Part shown: one piece after another, positions 42,243 to 50,900 of the stretch
Position numbering within the stretch: the first letter of the stretch is position 1
How the letters are laid out: each line of letters opens with the position of its first letter
Assembly: GCA_028285035.1 (NCBI GenBank)
Contig: JANQQF010000087.1
Coordinates: forward strand, 124,001-188,000
Reading direction: 5' to 3'
DNA from: Phycisphaerae bacterium
GTDB lineage: Bacteria > Chloroflexota > Anaerolineae > 4572-78 > J111
Length of the DNA: 64,000 nucleotides
Made by a program: the position numbers and the translations under genes
Notes under the pieces: generated by a model
The model's database searches: none
Seen by the model: the letters and a program-made list of their open reading frames with translations, nothing else
Told to the model about the DNA's origin: nothing

Positions 42243-42291
42243 ACTGACTAGCTCCAGAATTTGCACGATACTTAATTTCTATACCTGATTT

Positions 42292-42323
42292 TGCATTATA
42301 ATGCACGTTTTATAGGAATACAA
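42292..42323 (-). promoter_or_regulatory. Promoter with operator over the -10 (deoR-MFS operon)
   Basis: Minus strand: -35 TTGTAT (42318-42323), 17-base spacer, -10 TATAAT (42295-42300). The -10 lies inside the perfect palindrome TGCATTATAATGCA (42292-42305), so a bound dimer would block the polymerase. About 50 bases before the deoR start. Confidence 0.8.
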
Positions 42324-42393
42324 ATAACGTCAACAATAATTTTATCGATATCACTTTTCGTATAAATTCGGTTTGGTTAAATATTTTTGTGGG

Positions 42394-43695
42394 TTAGTCT
42401 ATGCGTTTCCGAGGCCGTTGCATAAACAGAATCAAAATGGCCATGATCGCGGGGTAGAGGGCCGAAATCCAGAGCGAGGGCCAGTAGTTTCCGGCGAGAT
42501 CACGACCTAAGCCGTAAATCAGGGGACCGACGCCTGAAGACGCAGCGGCGAAGGTTGCCGTGATCCCCGAAATTGCTCCCAAATTCTGGCGGCCAAAGTA
42601 ATTGGCCCAAATCACATTACTAACGATTCCAGAAAAGCCTAAGGACATACCAAATATGATCCCATAGAGAATACCTAGCTGTGGATTGGCAATACTCGCC
42701 GAGAAGAGAATGGTGATGGTCAGGCAGACTAAACCTAGGGAAAGCATATATTTGGCGTCTATGCGATCGAGCAGCCAGCCGCCGGGAATACCAATGGCAG
42801 AAGCCGTGATTGACATCGGGAGAAATACACCTGCGGCCAAATCAGCGGAGAGACCATTGTCGGCAAAGATGCTGACGATATGAAAGGTTAGGCCCGTGAC
42901 CAGCATGTTGAACGCCCCAATGCCAAGTACAATCAACCAAAAGGCGCTCGTTCGTAAGGCTTCACCAGCAGTCCAGTTTTCTTCGTAAGGGTAAATGAGG
43001 GCCTCAACAGGTTCCTCTGTCTCATCAGCCGCTAAAGTCTCGGGCGTATCGCCATCCGGCAGCAGACCGTACAGTTCGGGCTTATCGCGAAAAAAGAGAT
43101 ACCCGAGCGGCACCATTGTGCCCATCACCAAGCCACCCAAGATAAAATATGAGACGCGCCAACCAAATTGAGGGATGAGCCAATTGATCAAATTTGGAAA
43201 GAGGCCCGTTCCTGAAACCGAAGCAATGAGGGTGCCGATCCCTAAGACAAAGCCGCGTCGTCGCACCCACCACTGATTCATTACATTTTGGCTGACGATC
43301 ACAATGCTGTTTTGGCCCAGCATCCGCATCACCACAAAGCCGCAGACGAGCATCACGGCATTGGTCACGAGTCCCATATAAATGCAGGCCAGCCCAAAAG
43401 CAGCGGCAATAACAACCACCATCATCCGCGGACCACGTTTATCAATTTGTCGGCCAATGTAGGGCAGAGCCAGGCTCCCCGTAATTGTCCCCACCATATA
43501 AAGAGTGCTAACCAAGGATCGACTCAATCCAAGATCCTTAATGAAAGACTCAACAAATATGGAAAAGGAGTAGGTTTGGCCGGGGCTAGACATAATTACC
43601 CCCAACGTACCCACAGCGAGAATAATCCACCCATAATAAACAGGCGATTTTTTAATAATACGACTATGTAGAACGGATTGTGATCGAGAGGTCAT
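42394..43695 (-). CDS. MFS transporter, OFA/monocarboxylate-type
   Basis: 433 residues with 12 predicted membrane segments. The N-terminal YYGWIILAVGTLGVIMSSPG, LGLSRSLVSTLYMVGTITG and RRGFVLGIGT resemble the monocarboxylate/oxalate-formate MFS group. The central loop has an acidic insert (DGDTPETLAADETEEPVEAL). The start at 43695 lacks a clear ribosome-binding site. It stands between the deoR promoter and phoU. Probable substrate a small carboxylate; not shown. Confidence 0.85.
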   Translation of the reverse strand: MTSRSQSVLHSRIIKKSPVYYGWIILAVGTLGVIMSSPGQTYSFSIFVESFIKDLGLSRSLVSTLYMVGTITGSLALPYIGRQIDKRGPRMMVVVIAAAFGLACIYMGLVTNAVMLVCGFVVMRMLGQNSIVIVSQNVMNQWWVRRRGFVLGIGTLIASVSGTGLFPNLINWLIPQFGWRVSYFILGGLVMGTMVPLGYLFFRDKPELYGLLPDGDTPETLAADETEEPVEALIYPYEENWTAGEALRTSAFWLIVLGIGAFNMLVTGLTFHIVSIFADNGLSADLAAGVFLPMSITASAIGIPGGWLLDRIDAKYMLSLGLVCLTITILFSASIANPQLGILYGIIFGMSLGFSGIVSNVIWANYFGRQNLGAISGITATFAAASSGVGPLIYGLGRDLAGNYWPSLWISALYPAIMAILILFMQRPRKRID

Positions 43696-43778
43696 AGCAG
43701 GCTCATTTCTAAAAGAATTGTAGCGCAGATTGTATCGATAATGTTAGGGCAGGCAAAGAAAAGAAACCTCAACAAAAA

Positions 43779-43807
43779 TTGGACAGGCAGGGCAGGTATG
43801 CTATAGT
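43779..43807 (+). promoter_or_regulatory. Promoter of phoU
   Basis: -35 TTGGAC (43779-43784), 17-base spacer, -10 TATAGT (43802-43807); the start codon lies 61 bases downstream. No PhoB-type box is evident. Confidence 0.65.
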
Positions 43808-43867
43808 AAAATCGACTCCATTGAAATGATACTCAGCCACCTACAAAAGCAGAAGAGGAGCAGACCA

Positions 43868-44527
43868 ATGCGTGCCGAATTTCATCAAGGCATTACAAAA
43901 GTACGAAATGAGATCTTTGAGATGGGAAATCTGGTCTTTGAGGCGTTGAAGTTTGCCCTCAGAGCTTTGGAAAACTTGGATATTGACCTAGCCGAACGGG
44001 TGAAGGCAGAGGACAAGATCATCAATGATTTGCGAACAAAAATTGAAGAGGAATGTTTTACAATAATTGCGACCCAACAACCTGCAGCCAGTGATCTACG
44101 CACAGTAACAGCGATTATGCACATGGGTGTTGATTTAGAGCGAATGGGGGATCAGGCAAAGGGTATCGCCAAGGTTATTCCATTTCTTGTGCCTGATCCC
44201 GAAGTTCGGGTGCCTGAATTGAAAACACTTGGTGCAATTGTTGGCGACATGCTTGTCGATGCGATGAAGGCATACGCAGAAGATGATGTCGACTTGGCCT
44301 ACAAGATCATTGAAACAGACGAAGAGGCCGACAAAATTTATGCCACAATTTTTACTCAAATTATGAGCCAAATGGTCGATGCCCAAGATACTGCTGCTGC
44401 GGAGGCTAGTTATAAAGTGCTGCGGGCGGCTCGCGAGTTGGAGCGGTTTGGGGACCTCACCACGAATATTGCCGAGCAGGTCATTTTTAAAGTCACCGGT
44501 CATTTTTCCGGTGATCTAAATAATTAG
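43868..44527 (+). CDS. phoU: Phosphate signalling protein PhoU
   Basis: 219 residues, the usual PhoU length, with two three-helix repeats. Each has the metal-binding E/DxxxD core: LRTVTAIMHMGVDLERMGDQ in repeat one and KVLRAARELERFGDLTTNIA in repeat two. PhoU links the Pst phosphate transporter to the PhoR kinase, keeping the Pho regulon off when phosphate is plentiful. No pst or phoRB genes are next to it. GAGGAGCAGACCA places the start at 43868. Its stop overlaps the tail of the convergent iron-sulphur protein gene by four bases. Confidence 0.95.
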   Translation: MRAEFHQGITKVRNEIFEMGNLVFEALKFALRALENLDIDLAERVKAEDKIINDLRTKIEEECFTIIATQQPAASDLRTVTAIMHMGVDLERMGDQAKGIAKVIPFLVPDPEVRVPELKTLGAIVGDMLVDAMKAYAEDDVDLAYKIIETDEEADKIYATIFTQIMSQMVDAQDTAAAEASYKVLRAARELERFGDLTTNIAEQVIFKVTGHFSGDLNN

Positions 44528-45840
44528 CGATCCGACGCCGCTGATCTCGCCTGTTCTTGTTTTGTTACCCGATTCATTTGTAGTCGGTGATCCTCGGCCC
44601 GCTTTTCAGATTTAGCATCCTCTTGCATTCCCTCCCACCAATGCAGGGGATGCTGACGATCATGCAAACGCAGTTTATCATCGATATAGAGCACAAATCG
44701 TCTGAGGGGTGTATTTAACAAAAAGCGTTCAAGCCGAAAATACCACTTTGAAAAATCTTTGTTGTAGGGGCAGGTCCGAATGCAAATGGCACAATCTGTA
44801 CCCTGTCCAACCCAGAAACTAAAACACTTTTCAGGGTCAGTGGTCCATTTTCGCACCCCTTTGATGATCGAGGAATTAAGCATTGTCTCAGGCTCGCCGT
44901 GGTCGATGGCTTGAGGGGGGCAATTATTGGCGCAACGCCGACAGATTTGGCAAGTTTCAGTCACGCCAAATGTGGTGGGTTGATCGACAGCGAGGGGCAA
45001 ATCGGTCAGAATGGTACCAAAGCGTACTCTGGGGCCAAACTCCTCGGTAATGACCATTCCGTGTCGGCCATATTCCCCAAGCCCCGCCTTGATCGCCAGG
45101 GGAATGGAGAGAACTGTATCATTCTGACAGGCTACGGCTTGATAGCCCAGCGTCCGAATAAATTGGGCCAGGGCTAAAAGCGTGACGATGTCTTCGGCAT
45201 AACCCAAACCCGGAGCAGTGCTGGCCGTGGCTGAAGGGGTGGTGCGGATCAGATTATAATCCATTGATTTGGCGATGACGATGGCGCGTGTCAATCCTTC
45301 TGGCAGTTCTATCGGTTTACAAGCCACACGCCGCGCGGTAAATCTAGTTGCGTAGACCCATCGCTCATCAAAATCAGTCACCCCACACAAATCGGCCCCA
45401 TACAATTTGGCCACCTGTTTGATCTCCGCTGTCATCGCTACCGAATCATCGATAGGCCTTGGCTCTACTTTGGGAGGGCGATAGGGTTTGAAATGATCGG
45501 TAAAACCATCTCGCCGATCTTCCCCCTTGTTCATTTCGGCCAACATCTCAGTCACCACCCAAGGGCCATTGCGGAGCGCATAATCCCGCTGGGCATAACC
45601 CTCGACTTTGCGCATTCGCTCCTGTGGTTTAACAAAGCTGCGATAAAATTGGAAGGTTTTCTGGGTTTTGATATCCTCATCCCAAAAGCCTCGGCTAAAC
45701 ATATCATTGGCTTGATTGAATCGCTCAAAGTCAGGCAGAATTTGGATCGAGTGTAGTCCAGCAAAATTTTCAACTTCTTTCGGTGCCCAATGATTGGGAA
45801 CAAAGAGAGGAATGGGTTGCGATTGTGGGGATAATGTCAT
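44524..45840 (-). CDS. Soluble reductive-dehalogenase-like Fe-S protein
   Basis: 438 residues. The middle (about 135-290) is the cobalamin-binding fold shared by reductive dehalogenases and epoxyqueuosine reductase (KQVAKLYGADLCGVTDFDER, GLGEYGRHGMVITEEFGPRV, RFGTILTDLPL). The end carries two 4Fe-4S motifs: C297xxC300xxC303xxxC307 and C339...C350xxC353xxxC357. Unlike respiratory RdhA there is no Tat signal peptide, so it is cytosolic. The N-terminal 130 residues contain no motif I can name. It is last in a coupled four-gene operon with a thioesterase, a CoA ligase and a MetE-like protein. Reaction unknown; a cobalamin-dependent reduction or demethylation is possible. Confidence 0.85.
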   Translation of the reverse strand: MTLSPQSQPIPLFVPNHWAPKEVENFAGLHSIQILPDFERFNQANDMFSRGFWDEDIKTQKTFQFYRSFVKPQERMRKVEGYAQRDYALRNGPWVVTEMLAEMNKGEDRRDGFTDHFKPYRPPKVEPRPIDDSVAMTAEIKQVAKLYGADLCGVTDFDERWVYATRFTARRVACKPIELPEGLTRAIVIAKSMDYNLIRTTPSATASTAPGLGYAEDIVTLLALAQFIRTLGYQAVACQNDTVLSIPLAIKAGLGEYGRHGMVITEEFGPRVRFGTILTDLPLAVDQPTTFGVTETCQICRRCANNCPPQAIDHGEPETMLNSSIIKGVRKWTTDPEKCFSFWVGQGTDCAICIRTCPYNKDFSKWYFRLERFLLNTPLRRFVLYIDDKLRLHDRQHPLHWWEGMQEDAKSEKRAEDHRLQMNRVTKQEQARSAASDR

Positions 45841-45843
45841 CGC

Positions 45844-46254
45844 TCAACCTAAATACGGTTCCATCTTGGCCCGAATGTCAGCGGGAATGGGGGCACTTTT
45901 GCCTTTAGCTTTGTCAACAAAAACCACCACAGTTGTGATTTCAAAGCGAACTTCCTCTTGGCAAGTCGCGGTGAAGTTAAGGATAAATGACGCGTTACCA
46001 ATTTTGCCAAGTCTCAGGGTAATCAGCAGGACATCTTCCAAGGCGGACGGGCTAGTAAATTGGCTTTCAGTCCGCACTGTAGGGACAATCAAACCTCGCT
46101 CATTGATCAGATGCCCAATTGAGGCCCCCAAGCCGTCCTCCAGCCACATCTCCATCAACGTATTGACCATGTCAAAATAGCGGGGATAAAAAACAATCCC
46201 TGCCGGGTCACAATGCTCAAATCGAATGGCGACTTCTCGGGTAAATGGCTTCAT
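45844..46254 (-). CDS. Hotdog-fold acyl-CoA thioesterase (4HBT family)
   Basis: 136 residues with the 4-hydroxybenzoyl-CoA thioesterase motif RFEHCDPAGIVFYPRYFDMV (catalytic Asp in DPAG). It hydrolyses acyl-CoA to acid and CoA. Its ATG shares one base with the stop of the CoA ligase (TAATG), and it ends 3 bases before the Fe-S protein start, so all three are translated as a coupled set. With the ligase it would open and close a CoA-bound route. Confidence 0.93.
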   Translation of the reverse strand: MKPFTREVAIRFEHCDPAGIVFYPRYFDMVNTLMEMWLEDGLGASIGHLINERGLIVPTVRTESQFTSPSALEDVLLITLRLGKIGNASFILNFTATCQEEVRFEITTVVVFVDKAKGKSAPIPADIRAKMEPYLG

Positions 46255-47861
46255 TATTCCCCTAAAACGGACCGTCGTAGCTCCGACCGAATGACCTTTC
46301 GGGTTGGCGTCAGGGGCATCTCATCAACCAGCGCCAGTCGTTCCGGCCACTTAAATTTGGCGATACCGACCGCTTCCAATCGCGCCGTGATGTTTTCCAA
46401 GCTGGGTACATCATCACCCATCGGCTGGATACAAATACAGGCCCGTTCCCCCAACACATCATCAGGATAGGGCACTACAGCCACGGCAGCCACGCCTGGC
46501 ATCTGCATTACAATATCCTCAACTTCTTTCGGATGATATTTGACTCCACCCCGATTGATGATGTCCTTAAAGCGGCCGGTGATCTGGAGTTGACCTGTCT
46601 CGTTTATTTTGGCGGTATCACCGGAGATAAACCAGCCATCGTCAGTGAAGGCTTCTTGGGTTGCCGCCTCGTTATTGAGATAGCCCGTAAAAACCGCGCA
46701 GCCTTTGAACAACAACTGGCCCTCTTTACCATCGGGTAAATCCTGCCCAGCCTCATCGACAATTTTCAATTGCATCCCCCGTGGGGCTTGGCCTGATGTG
46801 GCTACACGAATGTCACGAGGGGTATCGAATTTGGTGTAGGAGCCGCATTGTAGCTCGCTCATCCCAAACAACTGGAGTACTTTGCCATTTGGTAGCTTTT
46901 CATCGACGGCCTCAGCGATATGTTGCGGCACAATGATACCGGCCTGCACCATAAAGCGAATACTCGACGTGTCCAATTGATCCCACAATCCCAAGTTAAT
47001 CATCGCAGCGACGTGGGCTGGCACAGCAAAAACACCCGTCGGTTTGTAGGTATTGACAATGCGTAGAAAGTCGGGCGGGGTAAAGGCCGGCATCAAAATG
47101 TGCAGTCCACCATAATAGAGAGTGAGGATAATCGTCCACAGGCCGTAAAGGTGGGTGTATGAAGCCACAGATAAAATCCGCTCATCATCCGTAAACTCCC
47201 AATCCTGGGCGGCAATGAGGGCATTGCTCATAAACCACTTGTATTTGATTGGCACACCTTTGGGATTGCCCGTAGTACCGGAGGTGTATAGCAGCACAAA
47301 GGCATCATCACCCGTCAGTTCAGGCAAATCAGTCGCTGGGGGGTGCTGGATTGCGTCATCGTAGGCGATGGCCCCATCAACCACACCGCCCACAGAAATA
47401 ACCGCTTCCAACGTGTTCAGTTGATCTTTTAAGCGTAACGCCTCACCAGCAGGGGAGTACCCTTTGGTATCGGCCACCCCAATAAAACATTTGGCCCCGC
47501 TGTGTTCTAACAAAAATGATAGCTCCGCATCACGATAGGGCATATGAATGGTTTGTAGGATAACGCCTAGGGCCGCCGTCGCCAGCCAGCCAACAAAGAA
47601 GGGTACTGAGTTTGACAACTGCACTGCCACGACATCGCCCTTTTTAACCCCGATGGCTTGCAATTGTCCCGCCAGAGCCAGCACTTGCGCGTGCCATTGG
47701 GCATAGGTTACCTCTAATCCGTCACCGATGATGGCCAATTTATCGGGATGTTTTGTAATACACTGTTTCAGCAAGCTATACAATGTGTCGTCATTCCAAA
47801 TCCCTGCATCAATATATTCTTGCGCCTCGCTGGCTAGTTTTGGTTGAATGGTTAGCATCAT
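46254..47861 (-). CDS. AMP-dependent acyl-CoA ligase
   Basis: About 535 residues. Adenylation motif LYTSGTTGNPKGVPIKYKW (P-loop), LFGMSELQCGSYTKF, DGWFISGDTAKINETGQLQI (ATP/AMP contacts) and the C-terminal lysine region PLTPTRKVIRSEL. It activates a carboxylic acid to acyl-AMP and then acyl-CoA. The start overlaps the MetE-like stop by one base (TAATG); a second ATG follows immediately. GGGGG just before it can act as ribosome-binding site. Second gene of the coupled set; the acid is unknown, but size and motifs fit medium-chain, benzoate or propionate-type ligases. Confidence 0.93.
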   Translation of the reverse strand: MMLTIQPKLASEAQEYIDAGIWNDDTLYSLLKQCITKHPDKLAIIGDGLEVTYAQWHAQVLALAGQLQAIGVKKGDVVAVQLSNSVPFFVGWLATAALGVILQTIHMPYRDAELSFLLEHSGAKCFIGVADTKGYSPAGEALRLKDQLNTLEAVISVGGVVDGAIAYDDAIQHPPATDLPELTGDDAFVLLYTSGTTGNPKGVPIKYKWFMSNALIAAQDWEFTDDERILSVASYTHLYGLWTIILTLYYGGLHILMPAFTPPDFLRIVNTYKPTGVFAVPAHVAAMINLGLWDQLDTSSIRFMVQAGIIVPQHIAEAVDEKLPNGKVLQLFGMSELQCGSYTKFDTPRDIRVATSGQAPRGMQLKIVDEAGQDLPDGKEGQLLFKGCAVFTGYLNNEAATQEAFTDDGWFISGDTAKINETGQLQITGRFKDIINRGGVKYHPKEVEDIVMQMPGVAAVAVVPYPDDVLGERACICIQPMGDDVPSLENITARLEAVGIAKFKWPERLALVDEMPLTPTRKVIRSELRRSVLGE

Positions 47862-48961
47862 TACCCCCAAATTTTGTTCGCAGCTTCAACGACGAGAGCC
47901 AATTTTCGCCGCTCATCATCAATCGTCACGGGATTACCGCCCACGGTGCTGGCAAACCCACACTGAGGGCTAATACCCAGTTGATTAGCGTCGATAAACT
48001 GAGCTGCTTCATCGACCCGGCGTTGTAGCATCTCAATGTCTTCTAACTCGGTCGTCTTGGAGCTAATCAAGCCAAGGACCACCGATTTATCCGATGGGAC
48101 AAAACGCAACGGCTGAAAATCGCCAGCGCGGGGGGTGTCATACTCCAAAAAGAATGTATCTACATTCAGATCATTGAACAGTCGCTCAGCCACATGCTCA
48201 TAGCTGCCCTCTGAAAGCCAGCGGCCCTTAAAGTTACCCCGACAGAGGTGTGTGGCCACAGTCATCTCATCAGGGCGGTCGGCCACGGAGTCGTTAATGA
48301 GCTTGATATATCGATCAATCAGGGCCTCTGGTTCACCACCACCGACAGAAACCTGATCCCGTACCTCGGCAGCACTAAGCATCGCCAAGGGAACTTCGTC
48401 AATTTGGATATAAGTACAGCCTCGACTGCCCAAGTCAGCGATCTCTTGCCGGAAAATATGGGCTAAATCGTCAAAATAAGCATCAACACTGTCATAAGTA
48501 TCGGGGCCAATCGTCTCATCGCCACGCCAGAAGTGCATCGTCGGTGGCGAAGGGAGGGTTACTTTAGGGGTGCGGTGGGTGTTGGCTTTGACAAAATCAT
48601 ACTCATCGCCAGAAATCGGCTGGCTCCGTTTGAGCGGGGCAGTAACCTGTGGGGCCAGAAATTCTGTTTCATTCCCCTCACCATCGTGAAAGGTGTATAA
48701 GGATTTACCGGTGGACAAGCCGTCAACAAGATCAACAAAGTGCCCCCAGTAAGAGATGCGCCGAAACTCGCCATCGGTGATCGACTGTAGGCCAGCCTCT
48801 TCTTGTAGTTTGATTACATTCTTAATCACTTGATCCTGAATCGACTTAAATTCAGTGGCATCAATGTCACCCTGCCGCTGCAATTTAAACGCCTGACGTA
48901 ACTCAAGCGGACGTAGCAAACTACCGACATGATCGGCTCGAAATAAAGGAGTTTGAGACAT
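47861..48961 (-). CDS. MetE-core-like Zn methyltransferase (copy C)
   Basis: 366 residues corresponding to the C-terminal catalytic barrel of cobalamin-independent methionine synthase, without the N-terminal half. FRADHVGSLLRP at the start; zinc ligands His238 and Cys240 in THLCRGN, Glu273 in FLEYD and Cys334 in SPQCGF are all in place. Full MetE transfers methyl from methyltetrahydrofolate-triglutamate to homocysteine; shortened core proteins with other methyl donors or thiol acceptors are known. It is the first gene of the ligase/thioesterase/Fe-S operon, which makes a catabolic methyl transfer more likely than methionine synthesis. Confidence 0.92.
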   Translation of the reverse strand: MSQTPLFRADHVGSLLRPLELRQAFKLQRQGDIDATEFKSIQDQVIKNVIKLQEEAGLQSITDGEFRRISYWGHFVDLVDGLSTGKSLYTFHDGEGNETEFLAPQVTAPLKRSQPISGDEYDFVKANTHRTPKVTLPSPPTMHFWRGDETIGPDTYDSVDAYFDDLAHIFRQEIADLGSRGCTYIQIDEVPLAMLSAAEVRDQVSVGGGEPEALIDRYIKLINDSVADRPDEMTVATHLCRGNFKGRWLSEGSYEHVAERLFNDLNVDTFFLEYDTPRAGDFQPLRFVPSDKSVVLGLISSKTTELEDIEMLQRRVDEAAQFIDANQLGISPQCGFASTVGGNPVTIDDERRKLALVVEAANKIWG

Positions 48962-49035
48962 AAAAAGCTCCTAGCCCTCAAAGTTTTTTTGACATATGCT
49001 TGTGATAGTAGCTTTCATCACGGATTCCCAATTAT

Positions 49036-50109
49036 TTATCGTTCTGGTTTCACCCAGATATCACGATCATGCATCAATTTTATTTGGGTTTTGATCACCT
49101 TCTCTTCATATTCGGCGTGCTTCATCGGCTCACGATCGAGATAGAGATTCTTGGGATAGATTGGTTCTTCATAGAGCATTTGATACAGTTCGGTGCGCAA
49201 ATCTTTCATCCAGTTATCCCACTTCGCTCGGGCCCGATGATCGCGCATCGCCTCGATGTCGATGACACCACCAACGTAGGTTGAACCCGCCCCATAGTCT
49301 TGCCGCCCAACGATTTGGCCTTTGTAATTCACGATAAAGGAGCGCCCACCAAAGGTATCGATGGGAATATCCGAGTCGGGAAAGAGATAGTAGGTGCCCA
49401 TATTCGGAGCAATAATGTACATATTGTTATCAAGAGCACGGGCTCGGGTTTGGATTTCGAAAATTTCATTCCCGGTGGCAGGGTGGGGATAGGAGGCGCG
49501 GTAGACCACCTCGGCCCCGTTCATTGCCAAGGCTCGGGCATTTTCCGGGTACGAGCCTTCATTGGCCATCATAATGCCCAACCGACCAATCTCGGTATCG
49601 ACGACAGGCCAGAAGGCATCTAAATTGCGACCATACTTCTCAATCCACCAATCGTAAACATCGTGGGGGCAAACAGAGTGCTCTACGGGGAACAGAGGTG
49701 AGACTTTGTAATGCTGCAAAATGACCTCGCCGTGCGGGTCAATGATAAAGCCAACATTGAAAAATCGATCTTTCATATCCGGGTCGGGGTGCCGGGCTTT
49801 GGCCTGAGCCATAATATAGGAGTTGTATTGCTTGGCAATCTCACCCAAAGCATCAGTCTCTTTACCTGGAATGTCAATGGCACATTCACGGGCGAATTCA
49901 ACGTGATCCATATCCAGCACCTCATCATTAAAGGCCTGCAAAGCCCCTTCGGGAAAGGCGATCAATCGTACTGGCAAGTCAAGGCTGGATAGCCACGAGG
50001 CGGCCTTGACCAGATGGGTCAAATGCTCGATGTTGAGCATCACGTCATCCCGCTTTCGCACCCCTCGCACGGTCGGGATCAATCCAACAGCAGTGTATGG
50101 CTTTATCAT
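49036..50109 (-). CDS. Nitrilase/aliphatic-amidase-like protein lacking the catalytic Cys
   Basis: 357 residues of the carbon-nitrogen hydrolase fold, closest in pattern to aliphatic amidase/formamidase. Glu54 (LIAFPEGALQAF) and Lys135 (LQHYKVSPLF) of the triad are present, but where the nucleophile should be (ICDDGNYPE in amidase) the protein reads MANEGSYPE, with Ala182 for Cys. As written it should not hydrolyse amides by the usual route. It may bind a substrate, act with a partner, or be a decayed enzyme; the rest of the frame is intact, which argues for a retained function. It lies downstream of the Liv transporter on the same strand, followed by MetE-like copy C. Confidence 0.85.
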   Translation of the reverse strand: MIKPYTAVGLIPTVRGVRKRDDVMLNIEHLTHLVKAASWLSSLDLPVRLIAFPEGALQAFNDEVLDMDHVEFARECAIDIPGKETDALGEIAKQYNSYIMAQAKARHPDPDMKDRFFNVGFIIDPHGEVILQHYKVSPLFPVEHSVCPHDVYDWWIEKYGRNLDAFWPVVDTEIGRLGIMMANEGSYPENARALAMNGAEVVYRASYPHPATGNEIFEIQTRARALDNNMYIIAPNMGTYYLFPDSDIPIDTFGGRSFIVNYKGQIVGRQDYGAGSTYVGGVIDIEAMRDHRARAKWDNWMKDLRTELYQMLYEEPIYPKNLYLDREPMKHAEYEEKVIKTQIKLMHDRDIWVKPER

Positions 50110-50153
50110 ATTTACCTCCGTTGTAAATAGTGGATAGTTGGTAATCGGTAATT

Positions 50154-50197
50154 AGTAAATAGTAATTGCGTAAGCGCGGCTATAATTACTATTTACT
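50154..50197. terminator. Hairpin after livF
   Basis: Stem AGTAAATAGTAATT / AATTACTATTTACT with a 16-base loop, just after the livF stop. The T-run follows on the plus strand only, so on the minus strand it may slow or stabilise rather than stop transcription toward the amidase-like gene. The local sequence (TAAATAGTGGATAG..TAGTAAATAG) is a simple repeat. Confidence 0.5.
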
Positions 50198-50204
50198 TTT
50201 TCGG

Positions 50205-50900
50205 TTAAACGCCTAGCAATTGATCCATCAACTCAGCCTGCTGGCGTAACTCATTTGGGGTACCTTCATATTCGATGCGGCCTTTGCTCATCACATACAC
50301 GCGATCAACAACACCGAGGGCCATTGCCAGGTTTTGTTCGACAAGCAGGATCGAAAGGCCCTTAGCCTTAACTTCAGTAATAATTCTGGCGATTTCTTCG
50401 ACGATGAGGGGAGCAAGGCCTTCGGAGGGTTCATCCAGCAGGAGAAGTTCGGGATTAGTCATCAAAGCTCGGCCTATCGCCAGCATCTGTTGTTCACCAC
50501 CGCTCAATTGTCGACCATAGTTGTTCATCCGATCCCGTAAATTTGGAAAAAGCGGTAGCAAACGATCGAGGGTCCAGCCGCCATTTTGGGTATTTCGAGC
50601 GGCCAGCGTCAGGTTCTCACGAACGGTTAGGGTGGGAAAAATGCCACGCCCTTGGGGAACCAAACCAACACCACTTTGGGCAATCTCGTATGGAGGCCGA
50701 CCTGTAATATTTTGGCCCTGTAGTAAGATTTTACCACGGCGCGGGGGTTCAAAGCCGATGATTGAGCTGATCGTCGTCGTCTTGCCGACACCATTGCGAC
50801 CGAGCAACGCGACAGCTTCCCCTTTTTTCACCTCAAGAGTCACGCCTTGCAAAATATGACTATCACCGTAGTAGGTATGAATATCGTTTATGTTTAACAT
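50205..50900 (-). CDS. livF: Branched-chain amino-acid-type ABC transporter ATPase LivF
   Basis: 231 residues, LivF length. Walker A LLGRNGVGKTTT, signature LSGGEQQMLAIGRAL, Walker B LLLLDEPSEGLAP and H-loop LLVEQNLAMA. Its ATG overlaps the livG stop (TGATG). Cytosolic half of the motor of the Liv importer encoded by the next three genes. The ligand is set by the binding protein at 53673-54908; in this protein family it may be amino acids, amides or urea. Confidence 0.95.
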   Translation of the reverse strand: MLNINDIHTYYGDSHILQGVTLEVKKGEAVALLGRNGVGKTTTISSIIGFEPPRRGKILLQGQNITGRPPYEIAQSGVGLVPQGRGIFPTLTVRENLTLAARNTQNGGWTLDRLLPLFPNLRDRMNNYGRQLSGGEQQMLAIGRALMTNPELLLLDEPSEGLAPLIVEEIARIITEVKAKGLSILLVEQNLAMALGVVDRVYVMSKGRIEYEGTPNELRQQAELMDQLLGV

